From: Orbilia blumenaviensis
Taxonomy: Eukaryota > Ascomycota > Orbiliomycetes > Orbiliales > Orbiliaceae
Assembly (NCBI GenBank): GCA_036872755.1
Contig: JAVHNS010000001.1
Location: 4,154,001-4,218,000 of the forward strand
Direction: 5' to 3'
Length of the DNA stretch: 64,000 nt
Under the pieces are notes generated by a model. That model was not told the origin of the DNA, ran no database searches, and saw only the letters and a program-made list of their open reading frames with translations. How positions within the stretch are numbered: position 1 is the first letter of the stretch; each line of letters begins with the position of its first letter. A program made the translations under genes and the position numbers. Below, piece by piece: positions 25,538-37,754 of the stretch.

Positions 25538-28249
25538 ATGGACGCCACATCTATCAAGATCAAAGCGGTTTCACGGCCGTCGAACTTAAGCCGCAAAGTT
25601 ATCACACCAAAACCGCTGAATCTGAAAGCCTCAGCCATAAAGCTAAAGAAGAAGGTCGGTGTGCCAGCACAACCTTATTCTCTCCAAGATGAGGATTTCG
25701 ACCCACGGCCATTTTCTTTCCTTGAGAATGATCCCGTCACACCCGGCTTTGAGCCCATAACACCCTTTGAAATCACGCCCCCAAATTCAGCGGGAGGCAC
25801 TGAGGAGGACGATGGCTTTAATGACAATGATAGCGATATCATAGACAGCCCCGGACCTACTGCCGATTTTCACAATAATAGGATTAGGAAAGCGCTTGGT
25901 AAGGAAGTGGAGGCCGACTCCTATGAAGAGGAAAGACTCAGGCAAGAAGAAGCGGAATATGTCGCCCGCAACTTGGGCTTCTCACAAGCTCAGCCTTCAA
26001 ATTATCGCGGCCTGATATTGAAGAAGTCGAGCAAGAAGCCCAGCAAGCAGTCCTTACGGCATCGTGAAAGCCGAGAAACAATGTTCTCAGAGGATAGTGT
26101 GATCTCCGATGAAAGCAACCCGACCCCCAAACACAATTCTAGGTTTTCCATGTCTACTGCGACAGATATGGATCCTACCACCCCTTTCATGGATACTGGT
26201 TTTGAGGACCACGAATATTTTGATAACTCGAAGACCCCTCAAGCAAATAGTAGTCGCAATCTACTTTTCCGGAGTACAGCGCCGGCGTCTGCGACACGAA
26301 CAAAATTTGTATCCACCGAACTTGTCATGCCAATGCCACAGCATCCAACCCCTCTGTCGCCAACAATGGAGCGCTTTCTTTCGAAAATGTCCGAGGTCAT
26401 AACTTCTCCGCTTAGTGCAACGTTCCCTGAGGAGGTTAGTGGTGTCGCTCCGGATCCAGCTACTCCTGCACAACCCTCCAAGACAGAATTCAAAATCCCG
26501 TCCCACGTTATCGACGTCAACCTAGTGTCTGTTGTTGCAATGGACTTTAGCCCTCAGCAGATGATCGATATCAGCGGGAATGCTGCTCTAGTACAGCAGG
26601 AATGCGATCCAATTGCAGAGCCAAAACAAAGCAATGGCGGCAATATGCAACAGATTATGTACATAATCCCGATCTTGCTTAATGATCCTGCCAGTTTTTG
26701 CGCCTGCGATAAGGCGCATGTTGAAAGCGACTCCGCATCGGTGGCATCTGCCACAAGATCCGCTATCCACCCGAGCAACATCCTAAGGTTTGAAAATGTG
26801 ATCGTTCAGATGAGGCTAGCGCCGCGCCCCCGCATCCGTCGACATGGCTGGACATTCCTGAATATCGGTATCCCTACCCGTATCGTCGTCGGAATTCTCG
26901 ACCACCTGGAAAAAGAGCTTGTTAGCGTGGGCAAATGCAAGATGGTTCTGCACGGTGATTACTATTGGATATACACCCCGGTCAGAGCGTTCACCAAAAT
27001 CTACAAACGGGAGTACATCACGTCTCCTAAGGGTGTAGAGGCTCCTTCGCGGACGAACTCAAAGACCCCAAAGACGGTTGCCGATCTCGACGCCCTTCAG
27101 GAAGAGGACGAGGACGATGACGATAGCGTTATCGATGATTCCGGAGATGAAGAGGAGGAGGAGCGCCAAACGATTTACAAGGAACTTCCTGATTCGAGAT
27201 TCTACTCCCTACTGGAGACAAGGTCGCTCTCTGTGGACTTGTACACCGAGATATATGCCAAGTCTACTGCTGAGTTTCCATTCGATTCCCCATCACAAGG
27301 CGACTTTTCGCTTGGATTCTCGATACGAGAGATTATTGTCACAGCAGAGAGTAACGTTCGTGGCCCAGACTGGAGCCATGTTAAATCCCAACGCAGCAAG
27401 TGTCTCGCCAGAGGCCACCCCGCCGATATGATTAGCCCGATATCTGGTGTCAACAGAAGTGTCGTTGGGTCCCCGTTCAATCCAGGTTCCGTCAACACCC
27501 ACGCCATAAACGCATGGAATAGTAATGTCACGACCGGTTCTATCCGCAGTGTCAGCAACTTGGGAAATCCGATCGATCGCTGGGATCCAAATTCTACCCC
27601 AGTTAACCGAACAGATCCCAATGCTACCCCTGTCGCCCGTTCTATCGCGAATGGTAGCGTTGTCAATGACTATGCTTCAATGGCGAGATACGGTTCGCGA
27701 GGGGCTACAGCAACACCTGGTGCCTGTAGTCATTGCGGAAGCCATGTACCGGACGGGGTGGCCAGCCCGATTTCAGCGTCTGCTACAAGCCCAATTATCA
27801 ACCATGGGAGATTTGACAAAAGAAGCAATTCATCCCTCAGCGCGTCGTATCGGAGCCAAAGCCTCAATCGGATCAGGGAGGATGGTAGACAAAGTAGCCG
27901 CGGGTACAAGGTAGTAGAGAATGATAACCATCACTCAAGGACAAACAGCAGAAGTCGCAATGACGATGCCAGAAGCGGAAGTAAGGTTCGGAGTAGGAGC
28001 CAGTTGAGTCGACGGGATCACAAAGACGGGCGCCAGAGCGCAGGCCGACGGAGAGAGGATAGAAGCCAAAGTAGGGACCGAACAATCGAACGGGATGCCG
28101 CTTCTACTCCTAAAGCGCCCCAAACAACCTCCACTACATACGATAGCGATAATTGGGTGGTAAAGGATAAATCCAACCCTGTTATGGAAGAAGCGACACC
28201 CGAAAAATCAAGAAAACGGTGGGGAAGAAAAAAGAAGTATGTCGACTAA
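25538..28249 (+). CDS. Unrecognised protein with conserved core and Arg/Ser-rich tail
   Basis: I do not recognise this gene as a named family. A single uninterrupted frame of 903 residues. Residues 1-400 are mostly low-complexity and acidic or Pro/Thr-rich. A more ordered core spans roughly residues 400-620: FENVIVQ, then GIPTR, then GKCKMVLHGDYYWI, then an acidic DDDDSVIDDSGDEEEEE linker near residue 530, then QGDFSLGFSIREIIV. The C-terminal third includes CSHCGSH and an Arg/Ser-rich tail (SRTNSRSR, RSQSRDR and similar) ending KRWGRKKK. The core motifs recur, in the same order and also followed by an SR-rich tail, in the shorter gene at 43940-45133, so the two are paralogs. SR tails are typical of RNA-processing or nuclear proteins, but no RNA-binding domain is visible, so the role is left open. 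No signal peptide or membrane helix. Confidence 0.78.
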   Translation: MDATSIKIKAVSRPSNLSRKVITPKPLNLKASAIKLKKKVGVPAQPYSLQDEDFDPRPFSFLENDPVTPGFEPITPFEITPPNSAGGTEEDDGFNDNDSDIIDSPGPTADFHNNRIRKALGKEVEADSYEEERLRQEEAEYVARNLGFSQAQPSNYRGLILKKSSKKPSKQSLRHRESRETMFSEDSVISDESNPTPKHNSRFSMSTATDMDPTTPFMDTGFEDHEYFDNSKTPQANSSRNLLFRSTAPASATRTKFVSTELVMPMPQHPTPLSPTMERFLSKMSEVITSPLSATFPEEVSGVAPDPATPAQPSKTEFKIPSHVIDVNLVSVVAMDFSPQQMIDISGNAALVQQECDPIAEPKQSNGGNMQQIMYIIPILLNDPASFCACDKAHVESDSASVASATRSAIHPSNILRFENVIVQMRLAPRPRIRRHGWTFLNIGIPTRIVVGILDHLEKELVSVGKCKMVLHGDYYWIYTPVRAFTKIYKREYITSPKGVEAPSRTNSKTPKTVADLDALQEEDEDDDDSVIDDSGDEEEEERQTIYKELPDSRFYSLLETRSLSVDLYTEIYAKSTAEFPFDSPSQGDFSLGFSIREIIVTAESNVRGPDWSHVKSQRSKCLARGHPADMISPISGVNRSVVGSPFNPGSVNTHAINAWNSNVTTGSIRSVSNLGNPIDRWDPNSTPVNRTDPNATPVARSIANGSVVNDYASMARYGSRGATATPGACSHCGSHVPDGVASPISASATSPIINHGRFDKRSNSSLSASYRSQSLNRIREDGRQSSRGYKVVENDNHHSRTNSRSRNDDARSGSKVRSRSQLSRRDHKDGRQSAGRRREDRSQSRDRTIERDAASTPKAPQTTSTTYDSDNWVVKDKSNPVMEEATPEKSRKRWGRKKKYVD

Positions 28250-28604
28250 CGCCGCATCGTTCCCTTTGCATATCTCTCACTATGACTTTAAATATTCCTA
28301 CCAGACATATACTATCAAATACTCAGCCTCAAAGCTGAGTGTTCCTTCGCTTTCATTTTACTACGCATTTTCTAAATAATTTATCTTCTTGTTTCTGTCT
28401 ACGTTCCGTCATGTATGTATAGGAGTTGTCCTCCATGATCATGATATCATTTCTGCCTCCACGATTTTTACGCATTTGGCAAGTCTAGTTACAAGACTCG
28501 CATTTAGCTAGCATTTCCACGAAATTTAAAGGTGTTTAATTCTGCATTATCTAAGGTTAGAGATACCTGTTTCTCTTTATTTGCAGATGAATGAACCTAT
28601 CATA

Positions 28605-28653
<49 letters not shown>

Positions 28654-29309
28654 CATATCCCCAACTAAAGCTAACAATCAATCGTATTTGATGGGACAAC
28701 TACAAAGTTCGTCGAATCATAGAGCTGATACATAATTAATGTTCGGGAGAAGACGTTTGAACAGAACCCAGACATGAAACACTCTGCGTGAGACCCTTTA
28801 GACTGAATGCCCAAATGAGAATTTCATTGAAAGAACTTAGCCCTGAACCCAAGAAACCAGGACCAATACTATGATGACCAAACCGGAATATCCAAACCGG
28901 TATGTATAAACAAACCAAACAAAGGGAAAAAGCATTGAACCCAGGTTGAAGGAAAACCAAAAAAGAAGCCCACCCTAGCTATGCAATGAAGCTCGTAGTG
29001 TAATACCACGAGGTAAACGAAGAAAGGAAAGGTATTCGTACGTCACAATAACAATCCACTGACCCTTGAGTCCCGGTGAGCATCGAACAACACCCACAAA
29101 GTCCTCATATCAACTTAGCAATTCGGAATAATCTCGTCCACAATAACTAATTTTGCGGACACAGCAAAATAAAAAGAGCCATGTCCTTTTATTCTCATTA
29201 ATTTCTTCTTATTTTTTTTTATTTTTATTTTTTATTTTTTTTTTTTTTACTCCTTCCCTATCATGTATCCCCTAAAACAAAAAAACTCTGAAGTCGTAAT
29301 AATCGTTGC
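28250..29309. other. Intergenic region between convergent genes
   Basis: The 3' regions of two converging genes. It contains the CA/TA microsatellite at 28610-28653 and a T-rich stretch at about 29210-29250 next to the ATPase stop codon (A-rich on that gene's coding strand, so possibly part of its 3'-end signals). No gene seen. Confidence 0.5.
28610..28653. repeat. CA/TA compound microsatellite
   Basis: About twelve CA units run directly into about nine TA units between two convergent genes. The alternating purine-pyrimidine run could form Z-DNA or a cruciform and is probably length-variable. Confidence 0.88.
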
Positions 29310-32300
29310 TCAGTACTTCAACCTCCACCAAAGAATAGTGCTGGCGATAATAAAAACTGGTGCAACGCTGACTGCTTCGCCGACACCTGCGTATTGTGGT
29401 GCAAGAGTCCATGGGATAATACCGGTCGAGATCAAAATAGCTCCCAGATTGTACTTCAACGCCCAGGCAAAGTTGCACTTAATGAGACTCGTAGTTCTTT
29501 TACCCAAGGCGAGAAGTGCGAGGACGCCCGTAAGGGAAGAAGACAAAATTCCAACATCTGCACATCCGGCAGCGATATCAGTACAGTTACTCATTGTGAC
29601 ACCGACATCTGCCCGTGTGAGTGCTGCCGCATCATTCGTTCCATCTCCAAGGAACAAAACATATTGGCGAGGTGTGCGAAATCTATTGATTGTCCGACGG
29701 ATGAAACAACCTCGAAGGTGGTGGATGCCCGTATCCATGTCAGCCTTTGTCTGTAATAGTCGAATTCGCTGTGTTTTGTCGTCCGGTGAACACTCTGCGT
29801 AAACATTTTCTTGAGGGATCCCAATTGCTTCCGCAACTTGCTTGCAAACTGCTAACTGGTCACCGCTGAGCATAAAGCACTCGATATTTTGGGCTTGTAG
29901 CTTTGAAATGACGGATGCTGCTTCTGGGCGGATAGTGTCTGATAGCCCAAATACAGCAAGAATGGTTCCATTGGTGACATCAACTACGACAAATGGTGTA
30001 CGAGCCGCGTCTTCGATAACATCTTTGAAAATTGGCTTGCTGAAGTTCTTCATTCTGTCCGTGAGGACCCAAGAGGGTTTACCAGCCCGCAGTCGTCTGC
30101 CGTTTATGGTACCTTCCACCCCTTTTCCAACAATAGACCTGACGCTTTTCTCGTTATCCGAAAGCGGTAGCTCCTTGGTATGGCTTTCCTTCAATCGGTC
30201 AAGGACAGCTTTGGAAACAGGGTGTCTATCCCGCGCGATCAATTTGAATATAAGGTCCTGGATATCCCGAACTTCGTTTTCTCCAGTATCACTGACCCAT
30301 TCACCACGAACCCAATACTTTGCCGCAGTAACCTGAAGCCTTCCTGTGGTCAAAGTCCCAGTTTTATCTGCAACAAAATATCGAATATTCCTTGCCTTTT
30401 CGAGTGACTCTGGGGATTTGATGACAATTCCACATTTGACCCCGACCTGTGTAGCGAATATGAGAACTGTTGGGACAGCAAGAGCAATAGCACAGGGGCA
30501 TGAAATTGCCAAAACGGTTATGGCGGTAGTTAGTGCTTTAGAGAATGCGGCGCTGAGGTCCGTGGTGTCCGGCTTGACAAGCCTGTAGTAACTTAACCAA
30601 CCACCAAAGGATACGAGTGCAATGAAAAGGACTACTGGAGTCAACCAAGCTGCCACCTTGTCCGCGTAATCCTGTATTCTCGGTCTTGAACCTGATGCCG
30701 CAGCTACAAGCCTCTTCATGGACGAAATAGTGTTCTCAGGTATCAATCTTGTAGCCCGGTACTCGAGCCTTCCCTCGATAACCTTCGAGCCAGCAATAAG
30801 TGTGCTGCCCCTCTCATGCTGGGCGGGCTCTGATTCACCCGTCAAATGGCTCTCGTCTACAGTGGCATGGCCGTTAATGACGACCCCATCCGTGACAATA
30901 ATTTCTCCAGTCTGGGCGAGAAGAACGTCACCGTAGTGCAGAAGTCGGACATCTTCGGTTTTCCAACGGCGGTTACGAATTGGCTTGAACGTATACTGGC
31001 TACTGCGAGTGCAAACGTCTGCTTGAAGTGTGCCAACAGATATCCGATTCGCCGCCCAATGTCGAATATAACCAGTCAGTAGACGCCCGGACAAGATCAA
31101 AGTTATCAACAAACTACTGGCTTCAAATATTGGGTCATGTCGTTCGGCATCAACATCGTCTGGGGGTTGGCCAGAATCAAGTTTCACTAACTCTCGGCCA
31201 AGATTTATACCCCAGAATACAACAGAGTAAATGAAAGCAGCCGTTGTTGAGAGTGTAATGAGGCAATCCATATCTAGGCGGTGCTGGAAAACGATTGACC
31301 GGAAGGCATTGATATAGATTCGCTTCCCTAGGGCTTGGACTATTGCTGCGAGGACGAAGCAGATGACTTGTAAAGCTATAAAAGTCCTTATCCTCGTTGG
31401 GTCCATGTCCATGGCATCCGGTACTTGGGTTTGAATACTTGGAGTCCAAGTGACGAGTAGGATCGGGAAAGTCAGGAGGGCAGCTACAAGAGCTAACCAC
31501 ATCAACTTCCGAAGTTCGTTAAGGGATTGCTGCTCTATGATCTTATCGACATCATCACATTCGAAAAGTTCAACTGTGTGGTTGCCCTGGGGAGATGTTC
31601 TCATGTACTGTAGAAGACTTCGTACTTGAAGTTGCTGTGGATCATACTTGATTTTGAAGACCGACCAGTCTTTCCCGACAAACCCTTTCTCTGGATCGGG
31701 CTGCTGAACACTAGTTCCTCCAAAAATCTTGTTCCTCAGTATCCTCCAGAGAGGCAAGACTGTGCTCTTGTTTTTGCAGATGCCCACTCGAGTAACACCC
31801 TTCAATAAAGTTATGCGGGTTGCGATTGCGTCGACGTCGGCACCCTCGAGATGGTAGAGTTTGATGAAAATAGTTTGAATCGAGTAGTTGCAGTTCAATC
31901 TGTCGGTATCACTCAAAACTTTGCAGCCAAAGCCTGTCATTCTTTTGACCACAGGGCATATTTGTTCGCTGGGGTCCGTGATAACGGAGGAATTGTACCA
32001 GATCTCTGCCTTTCCTCGCATAAAGCTGGTTTTGACACCCTTTGGACCCTTTGGAATGATACCATCAATCCTTTTAAGAGTCTTGGCAAGCTTTGTTTCA
32101 CAAGTGGTACAGGTCATCCCAGTAACACCCAAGGACAAGTATCTCAAAGTCTTGGGTGGAACAAGTGAGCCGGACTCTGATGGTAGAGACTCCAGTGAAT
32201 CTCTGAGTTCGGCCTCTACATCATGGTCCTCAAGACAACAATCTCTTGTTGCGATGCGCATTTCCTCGTTTGTTTTACAACAAAGGTGACCAACTGGAGT

Positions 32301-33334
32301 AGTGTCAAACACAAGAGCGAGGATGCCCTTGATCCATGCGCATGCACATTTATTTTGGCTCCAAATAAATTTTTGTGCGATGAGGTCTCGATGGAATGGG
32401 CATGCTTCTTTAATGCGAATTATCTTGAAGTGATGATGGTGCCCGATGGTCAGGGCATGCGGAAGTTGTGAAACGATTCGCTTGAGAGAGTCCGGGACAC
32501 GAGCGTCAAGGGTATCATCGCGATGATGTCCTTTCTCCGTATTAGAACATGAACTTTCTTGACTATCGTTGACGTGTGTTTTCTCCGTGTCATGGGAGCT
32601 GGACTCTGGACTAGCGCTAGCGTTGTGAGTAGATCCATTATGATGGTCATGGTCGTGGTCCTGGGTATGATCATGGTCACCATCCGCGCATTCGATATCG
32701 TCTCGGTCATGTTGGTGATCTTTTCGTCGGTGATAACGTTAGCTGGAAGGAAGATATCTAAAATCATGTAGAAACACAGATTGTACTTACGTTCGTCTAT
32801 GTCACGACTACATTGACTTTGACAGCTACTGCCGCTGCCGTTTGACTCAACTATCTTTTCACTCGTAAAACTCAAGTGGCTCGATGAACCACAGGAGATT
32901 GCTTCTTCGTATTCTTCATGTACTGCCATAGGGGTTTCAAGGGAATCGACAAAATCGAAAAGGTTGTATTTGCAGGTTATCGTGGCAAGCGTATCCCAAC
33001 AATCAGCTATCATCGGATATTTCATAACATCAGCTCGCGTTACCATATATACATAAGTATGTACCTAGAGAAGCCCTGATCGAGTTCACCGGTTCTACTG
33101 GGTGTATACATACATGTACAGTTGCACGGGTTACTGTCGTCCTTCGGGCCATGACAGCATTGAACGTTGGTGATATCCACGTTGGCGATATCTTTGATAG
33201 CAGATTGCAGAGAGGTAACAACAATTTTAGCACGGAGCTGGATATCACCCCGCCGGGCGCCATCGCCCTCGCCATCGCCGTCAGCATTTTGTACGTCCTC
33301 AATTTTATGGGATTGAATGCCTGTAGACCAGACA
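29310..33334 (-). CDS. Heavy-metal P1B-type ATPase (Pca1/CrpA-like)
   Basis: Membrane ATPase exporting copper(I), or cadmium as in yeast Pca1; closest in architecture to Pca1/CrpA proteins with long Cys-rich N-termini. The main exon is 32719-29310, preceded by 33006-32791 and an exon from 33114 upward; the start codon is unresolved, so the right limit is approximate. Family motifs in the main exon: an HMA-type metal-binding site GMTCTTC (about 32100), phosphatase loop LTGES (about 30830), the membrane site SCPCAIALAVP (about 30490), DKTGTLTTG with the phosphorylated Asp (about 30350), the HP motif DRHPVSK (about 30225) and GDGTNDAAAL (about 29635). The conserved N-terminal part also has an Asp/His-rich stretch (DHDHTQDHDHDHH, about 32640-32690) and HHHH near 32430, possible extra metal ligands. 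Upstream exons hold several Cys pairs (QCCHG, CNC, SCQSQC). The intron 32720-32790 is placed so that the His-rich frame is kept open. Confidence 0.88.
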
Positions 33335-36300
33335 TATCGACAGGAATTCGAACTCACCCGTTCGAGAGCAACGGCGTGCTCATCTCCGGATTTGAGCGCC
33401 ATTTTCATATGCAAAGTCTGGTTCGAGATTGAATGGTTGACTCTGGTGCGCCAGGTCTCGCAAGTGGCTATGGAGATGAAGCTAGAAAGTGACTTCAGAA
33501 TGCTCCGGCTCATCGCCCCAAGGGCATTTTTCACCCTCGAGGCTCTCATATTTATCTTTTATTTACTGGCAATGAGCAACGGTAATATATGATAATATTA
33601 GAGGATCTGAGACAAACTGCCGCCCAGGCCCGGAGCTCGGTAACAGTACTACTGCTGTCTATTTATTAGAAGATTATGGACATATGACTATTAGGTATAT
33701 ATGACAAATAAAAATAATGTATTATATATATATAACGATTAAATACCTATAATATGAGTGTGGGAAGATCGAAGGTCGATAGGTAGGTCGGCTTTGGCAA
33801 TTGGTTGCATACCATGTACGAACAAAAAGAAGATTGAAGACATATTCAAAGCCAGCCTGACACTGGGAATTGTTAGTTTAATACCATTTACCCTAACCCA
33901 TACATAGGTATCAAGTAAATCCTTACTTACATCAAAAGACGTAAGCAGAAATACTTGTATGGGTGTATCGTGCGGGGGAATCACACATCTGAATTTTAAG
34001 CTGCGTATACGTATCGGGTATCACTGGATTCGATCGATAGCTTGAGCGCAAGTGTGTAGATCTCCAAGACCTCGGCCTCGTATACGCAGATTGTTGGGCT
34101 GTGCCAGGTAGCTACTTAGGCGCTCCTGCGGCCGTCTGTATCGCTGTACTTGCCCGGGCAAACCCTCTCAACCCAGTGTGGGTACATACATTTTATGGAC
34201 CGTCGACACTGCTTAGGAAATAGAACCAATTCCACGATAATATATGCACGAAAACTCGCGTAGATACATGATACTAGCCTATACTGTATGAAAAGCCTAT
34301 ACGCCCCTTGCAGTTCGAAATTTTAAAAGATTTACAGCTTTCTTCGTTGTCGATCAGCTCAGTACTAGGCAGACTAGCCGGATTAGAGAAACTGTTACAG
34401 GTGTCCAGGCTTGAATGTTCGGCTTTAAATGTCTTGAGAAGGTTGTAGATATAGACCTTTCTTGTTGGATTTTTCAACCCACGACTAAACCTTAAATATG
34501 ACGTGCAGTGTTATCCATGTGATATATTGCTTTATGATTTCAATTTTGTGTGTATCTGGGACCACCGAGACGAGACCATTTTGTACCACGTTTCTTCGTC
34601 CGTGGTAACACCGCGCCGGAACCTTGCCAAACTGAGGCTTCATATCTAGCGCTAGTTTGTCCGCATGTGAATGCAATGCCCGTACACGATACATAGGCTC
34701 AGCTTGCGCGACAATGCGTAGTAGATTTATGAGAATGCGCGCCATTACCTAAACTTGGCCTCACGGGTAGCCGTCAAACTTGTTAAAAACATTTTATCCT
34801 GGCCGGGGTCTTAGTAGGCACGTATTGGACTAAGCTATAAGGGCGAACAACGTACAATTTTTTAACCTTGTTTCTAGTAACGGCCCTACCCATATATGTA
34901 CCCTGCGCCCGCATGCATAACTCCCCGCTCACCAATATTAATACCCCCAAATATCTTATTTCATCTGCTTGAGCCTGGTTGGGTCTAGTTTCGATAAAAT
35001 ATATAGTGCGTAGCCGCGATAAAATTTCCCGTAACTGGTTTCAAAATATTTCATTGGTTGTAGCATTATCAAGTTCCTGAACCTATATATTTAGCCCTTC
35101 CCAAGAGACATAAAATGAAGGATTTTATCCAATACAGTTACCATACACAGTGACCATACAAGTTCACGGTTACACCTTGTAAAAGTATGCATGAGCGGCA
35201 TTATTGTCTTCCTAAGTGGATATATGCATATATTCTGCGGATCTATTGACTCGGACTCAAGGCAGCAAATCTGAATTTTATACAGCGGCCCGTCAAGATG
35301 GGTCATCCATACATAAACCAATAGAGCTCAATCTAAAGGCGCTACACCATCAAAATACTTATGAAAATTAATTTTACAGCCAGGCCCAGGCCTAACTTGA
35401 CTTGTACTTGACTCCTAATATAGCCAATTTGCGAAAATGCCTACAATAAGAGAGAGATATATATATATATATATTGTTTCGGGGGTTTATACACACACTG
35501 ACCTTGCCGACTTGTAATTTAACGCTTTCCTAAGCTAGTGATGTAGGTATTAAAATGCAATAGGTTGCAGGTTCCATAGTTTGGTGTAGGTAAAATATGT
35601 GCAAGTATTCATAAACCTTAGATATTATAGTTATAGTTGCAAGCTTTCTAGGCTACAACGATTCGATACCAAGCTGGCTGCGGGTGGAGTTCAATCATAT
35701 ACAACCCCAAAGCTGGAATAGAAACCGCGCTAGCTGAAATAATCCTGTAAGTTGATAATTCTAGACTGAATTCCTATGGTCTTGGCCGTTACATAGAGTC
35801 GGCAATTCTTTGAAGATAACCCAACTATAGATGGCTACTGCACTTGCTTTGTAAAATAGTCTCCAAAAATGCGGTCCAGCTGCATTGGGAAATCTGACGC
35901 CAGTAGATACCAACTCTATTTAGTGTTTCAACAGCTGTCCAGTAGGTCGCATGTTCTTAGAGCGTTCCAGAAGTCTTGCGTCGCCCGAGGCGTGTTGTGT
36001 GGGATTTTCAGGCGAATGCATTTTATCCCAAATGGGATTATTCCCAGATATAGAACATTTGAACGAGCAAAAACAAATGGCGATGGGGAGGCTAGATACC
36101 ATGCATTTCCTACAACAATGCCAACTCAAATGTATAGGAAGCTCAAACACAAAGATTCTTGTGAATTTTGCACTATGAGAGACCGAAATGCATTACCAAA
36201 ATGTTTCTCATGGGGGACTTTTCTTGTGACATTCAGCTCCAGAGCGCAAATATCGAATTTCGAAACATCTAAGTCTAGGCGATTTTGTGCTCTTATAGTT

Positions 36301-36686
36301 GCCTGACAGTTTCTGGCGATGTTCCCTAGCCACAAAGATTAGTCTGAGGTATGCAAGCTTAAGCAGCGAAACTTGCAGCATGCTCATTTCAAAACCCTGA
36401 GTATATAGCAAACCCAAGGCTTTTATCAAGCTTGCAAAAAGACTGTTTCGAATAATACGTCCACCGGCTGTGATCTCAATATAAAATCCTCGAAGTCATC
36501 GGAAAATCCCAACTCTATCAATTCCATTATCACCAATCCGAAGTATCTAAGCTCCGTAGAATAAAAATCACCAAATCACCTCGCCTTTGTGAGATATAAT
36601 TCCTAGATACCAGCTTTTAATACTAGACGGTGGTCGACGCCCCTAAACAGGAAGAAACAACTATCACGGCTTTCAGTATCTATAAG
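33335..36686. other. Gene-poor A/T-rich region
   Basis: Between the 5' part of the ATPase gene and the HMG-box gene. A/T-rich, with TA microsatellites near 33722-33736 and 35455-35474, and only short frames that look like chance. The outer exon(s) and promoter of the ATPase gene probably lie at about 33335-33550. A 145-codon frame at 35869-36306 is not supported. Confidence 0.45.
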
Positions 36687-37754
36687 ATGTCAACCAGCGG
36701 TAAATCTCCAGATAGCGGGACAAAAAAGAGTCGTCAATCACATAACAACAAAGTCCCACCGAATGCACCTCGGAGAAACCTCAGCTCCTTTGTCATATTC
36801 GCGAATGAGCGAAGGAAAGAATTGAAGGAACTCCATCCAGACCGACCATACCCTGCGATTCAATCAGACATATCTGCAGAATGGGAAAAAATGGATGATA
36901 ACAATAAAAAGAAATGGAGGGATGCGATGGAAGCTGACAAAGAAAGGTATAAAATGGAGATGGAATTATATCGCAAACACGGTCCTGGATGGGCATGGGT
37001 TGTCGGGTATCAGAGGAGAAAGGAGTTGGGATTGACTACCGAAGATTGCACAAAAGTGGTAGAGTTTATATCTTCAACGACCTCCCTCGAACATGACGAA
37101 CCTTTGGAGTCACTTGAGGGACGAAACATCCCAGAAGATGAGTACACCGCTCAAAACAACAGTCAGAGACAAACCAAAGAGACCATTCATCATGAGTATT
37201 CCACAGAAGGGGGCAGTCAGAGACAGACCAAAGAGACCAGCCATGATTGTGATTCCAGAGAAAACAGCCAGGGGCGAACCAAAGAGACCATTCATCATGA
37301 GTATGCCATGAAAGGAGACAGTCAGAGACGAACCAAAGAGACTAGCCACGATGAGTATAAGCACTCTACTAAAGAGAACAGTCAGAGTCGAACCAACCCA
37401 GAAGATTCGGTCGAAGATTTTAATCTAGCTTCCGAGCCAGCCCGGTTTATTGCCTCCGAGGGTTCCAATGCGAGGGACTACTACGGAAACCGAGATGTGT
37501 TATATAACAACCCTAGACCTCAGAACCCAGCCACTTCGAATCCCTTCTTCGCAACGCCGATGGGGAATGAAGTTTTATCGGCGCTCGAATCGAGTATAGA
37601 AAGGGCTCCAGTGCACAACCTTCTGGACCCATTCCTTGAGGAGCCATTATTCTCGTCAGGGCAAACAGTATCCATTTTCGCCCCGACAATGCTTGAAGAG
37701 TTCGGGTTCAATATCGATGAGATGCCCTGGGATGAAGAAGACGGTGAGCAGTAA
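36687..37754 (+). CDS. HMG-box protein with internal tandem repeats
   Basis: Probable DNA-binding or chromatin-associated nuclear protein of 355 residues, single exon. The start was set at the ATG that begins MSTSGKSPDSG. One HMG box lies at about residues 27-100: PRRNLSSFVIFANERRKELK, then AIQSDISAEWEKM and NKKKWRDAMEADKERY. The NLSSFVIFAN helix start resembles the general HMGB/Nhp6 type more than the mating-type MATA_HMG box. Residues about 156-238 hold a tandem repeat of SQRQTKET units in which IHHEY and SHD endings alternate, so the true unit is a dimer of about 35 residues repeated twice, plus a partial copy. The C-terminus is acidic with bulky hydrophobics (FGFNIDEMPWDEEDGE), a possible activation tail. 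Target and role are unknown. The first helix of the box is intact, so DNA binding is likely. Confidence 0.83.
   Translation: MSTSGKSPDSGTKKSRQSHNNKVPPNAPRRNLSSFVIFANERRKELKELHPDRPYPAIQSDISAEWEKMDDNNKKKWRDAMEADKERYKMEMELYRKHGPGWAWVVGYQRRKELGLTTEDCTKVVEFISSTTSLEHDEPLESLEGRNIPEDEYTAQNNSQRQTKETIHHEYSTEGGSQRQTKETSHDCDSRENSQGRTKETIHHEYAMKGDSQRRTKETSHDEYKHSTKENSQSRTNPEDSVEDFNLASEPARFIASEGSNARDYYGNRDVLYNNPRPQNPATSNPFFATPMGNEVLSALESSIERAPVHNLLDPFLEEPLFSSGQTVSIFAPTMLEEFGFNIDEMPWDEEDGEQ
37153..37398 (+). repeat. Coding tandem repeat in the HMG-box gene
   Basis: Four full units and one partial unit of about 51-60 bases, each coding SQxxTKET followed by alternating IHHEY and SHD tails. Units 1 and 3 resemble each other, as do 2 and 4, implying duplication of a two-unit block. 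Good identity at the DNA level suggests recent expansion. Confidence 0.82.

Noticed and set aside
28610..28653. CRISPR array or structured repeat
   Set aside because: It is a plain dinucleotide microsatellite; CRISPR arrays do not occur in fungal nuclear genomes and no spacer pattern is present.
35869..36306. 145-codon plus-strand frame in an A/T-rich region
   Set aside because: No family signal and matched by minus-strand frames of similar length.
36687..37754. Mating-type (MAT1-2) HMG gene
   Set aside because: The box resembles HMGB/Nhp6-type proteins, not the MATA_HMG type, and no APN2, SLA2 or alpha-box gene is next to it.
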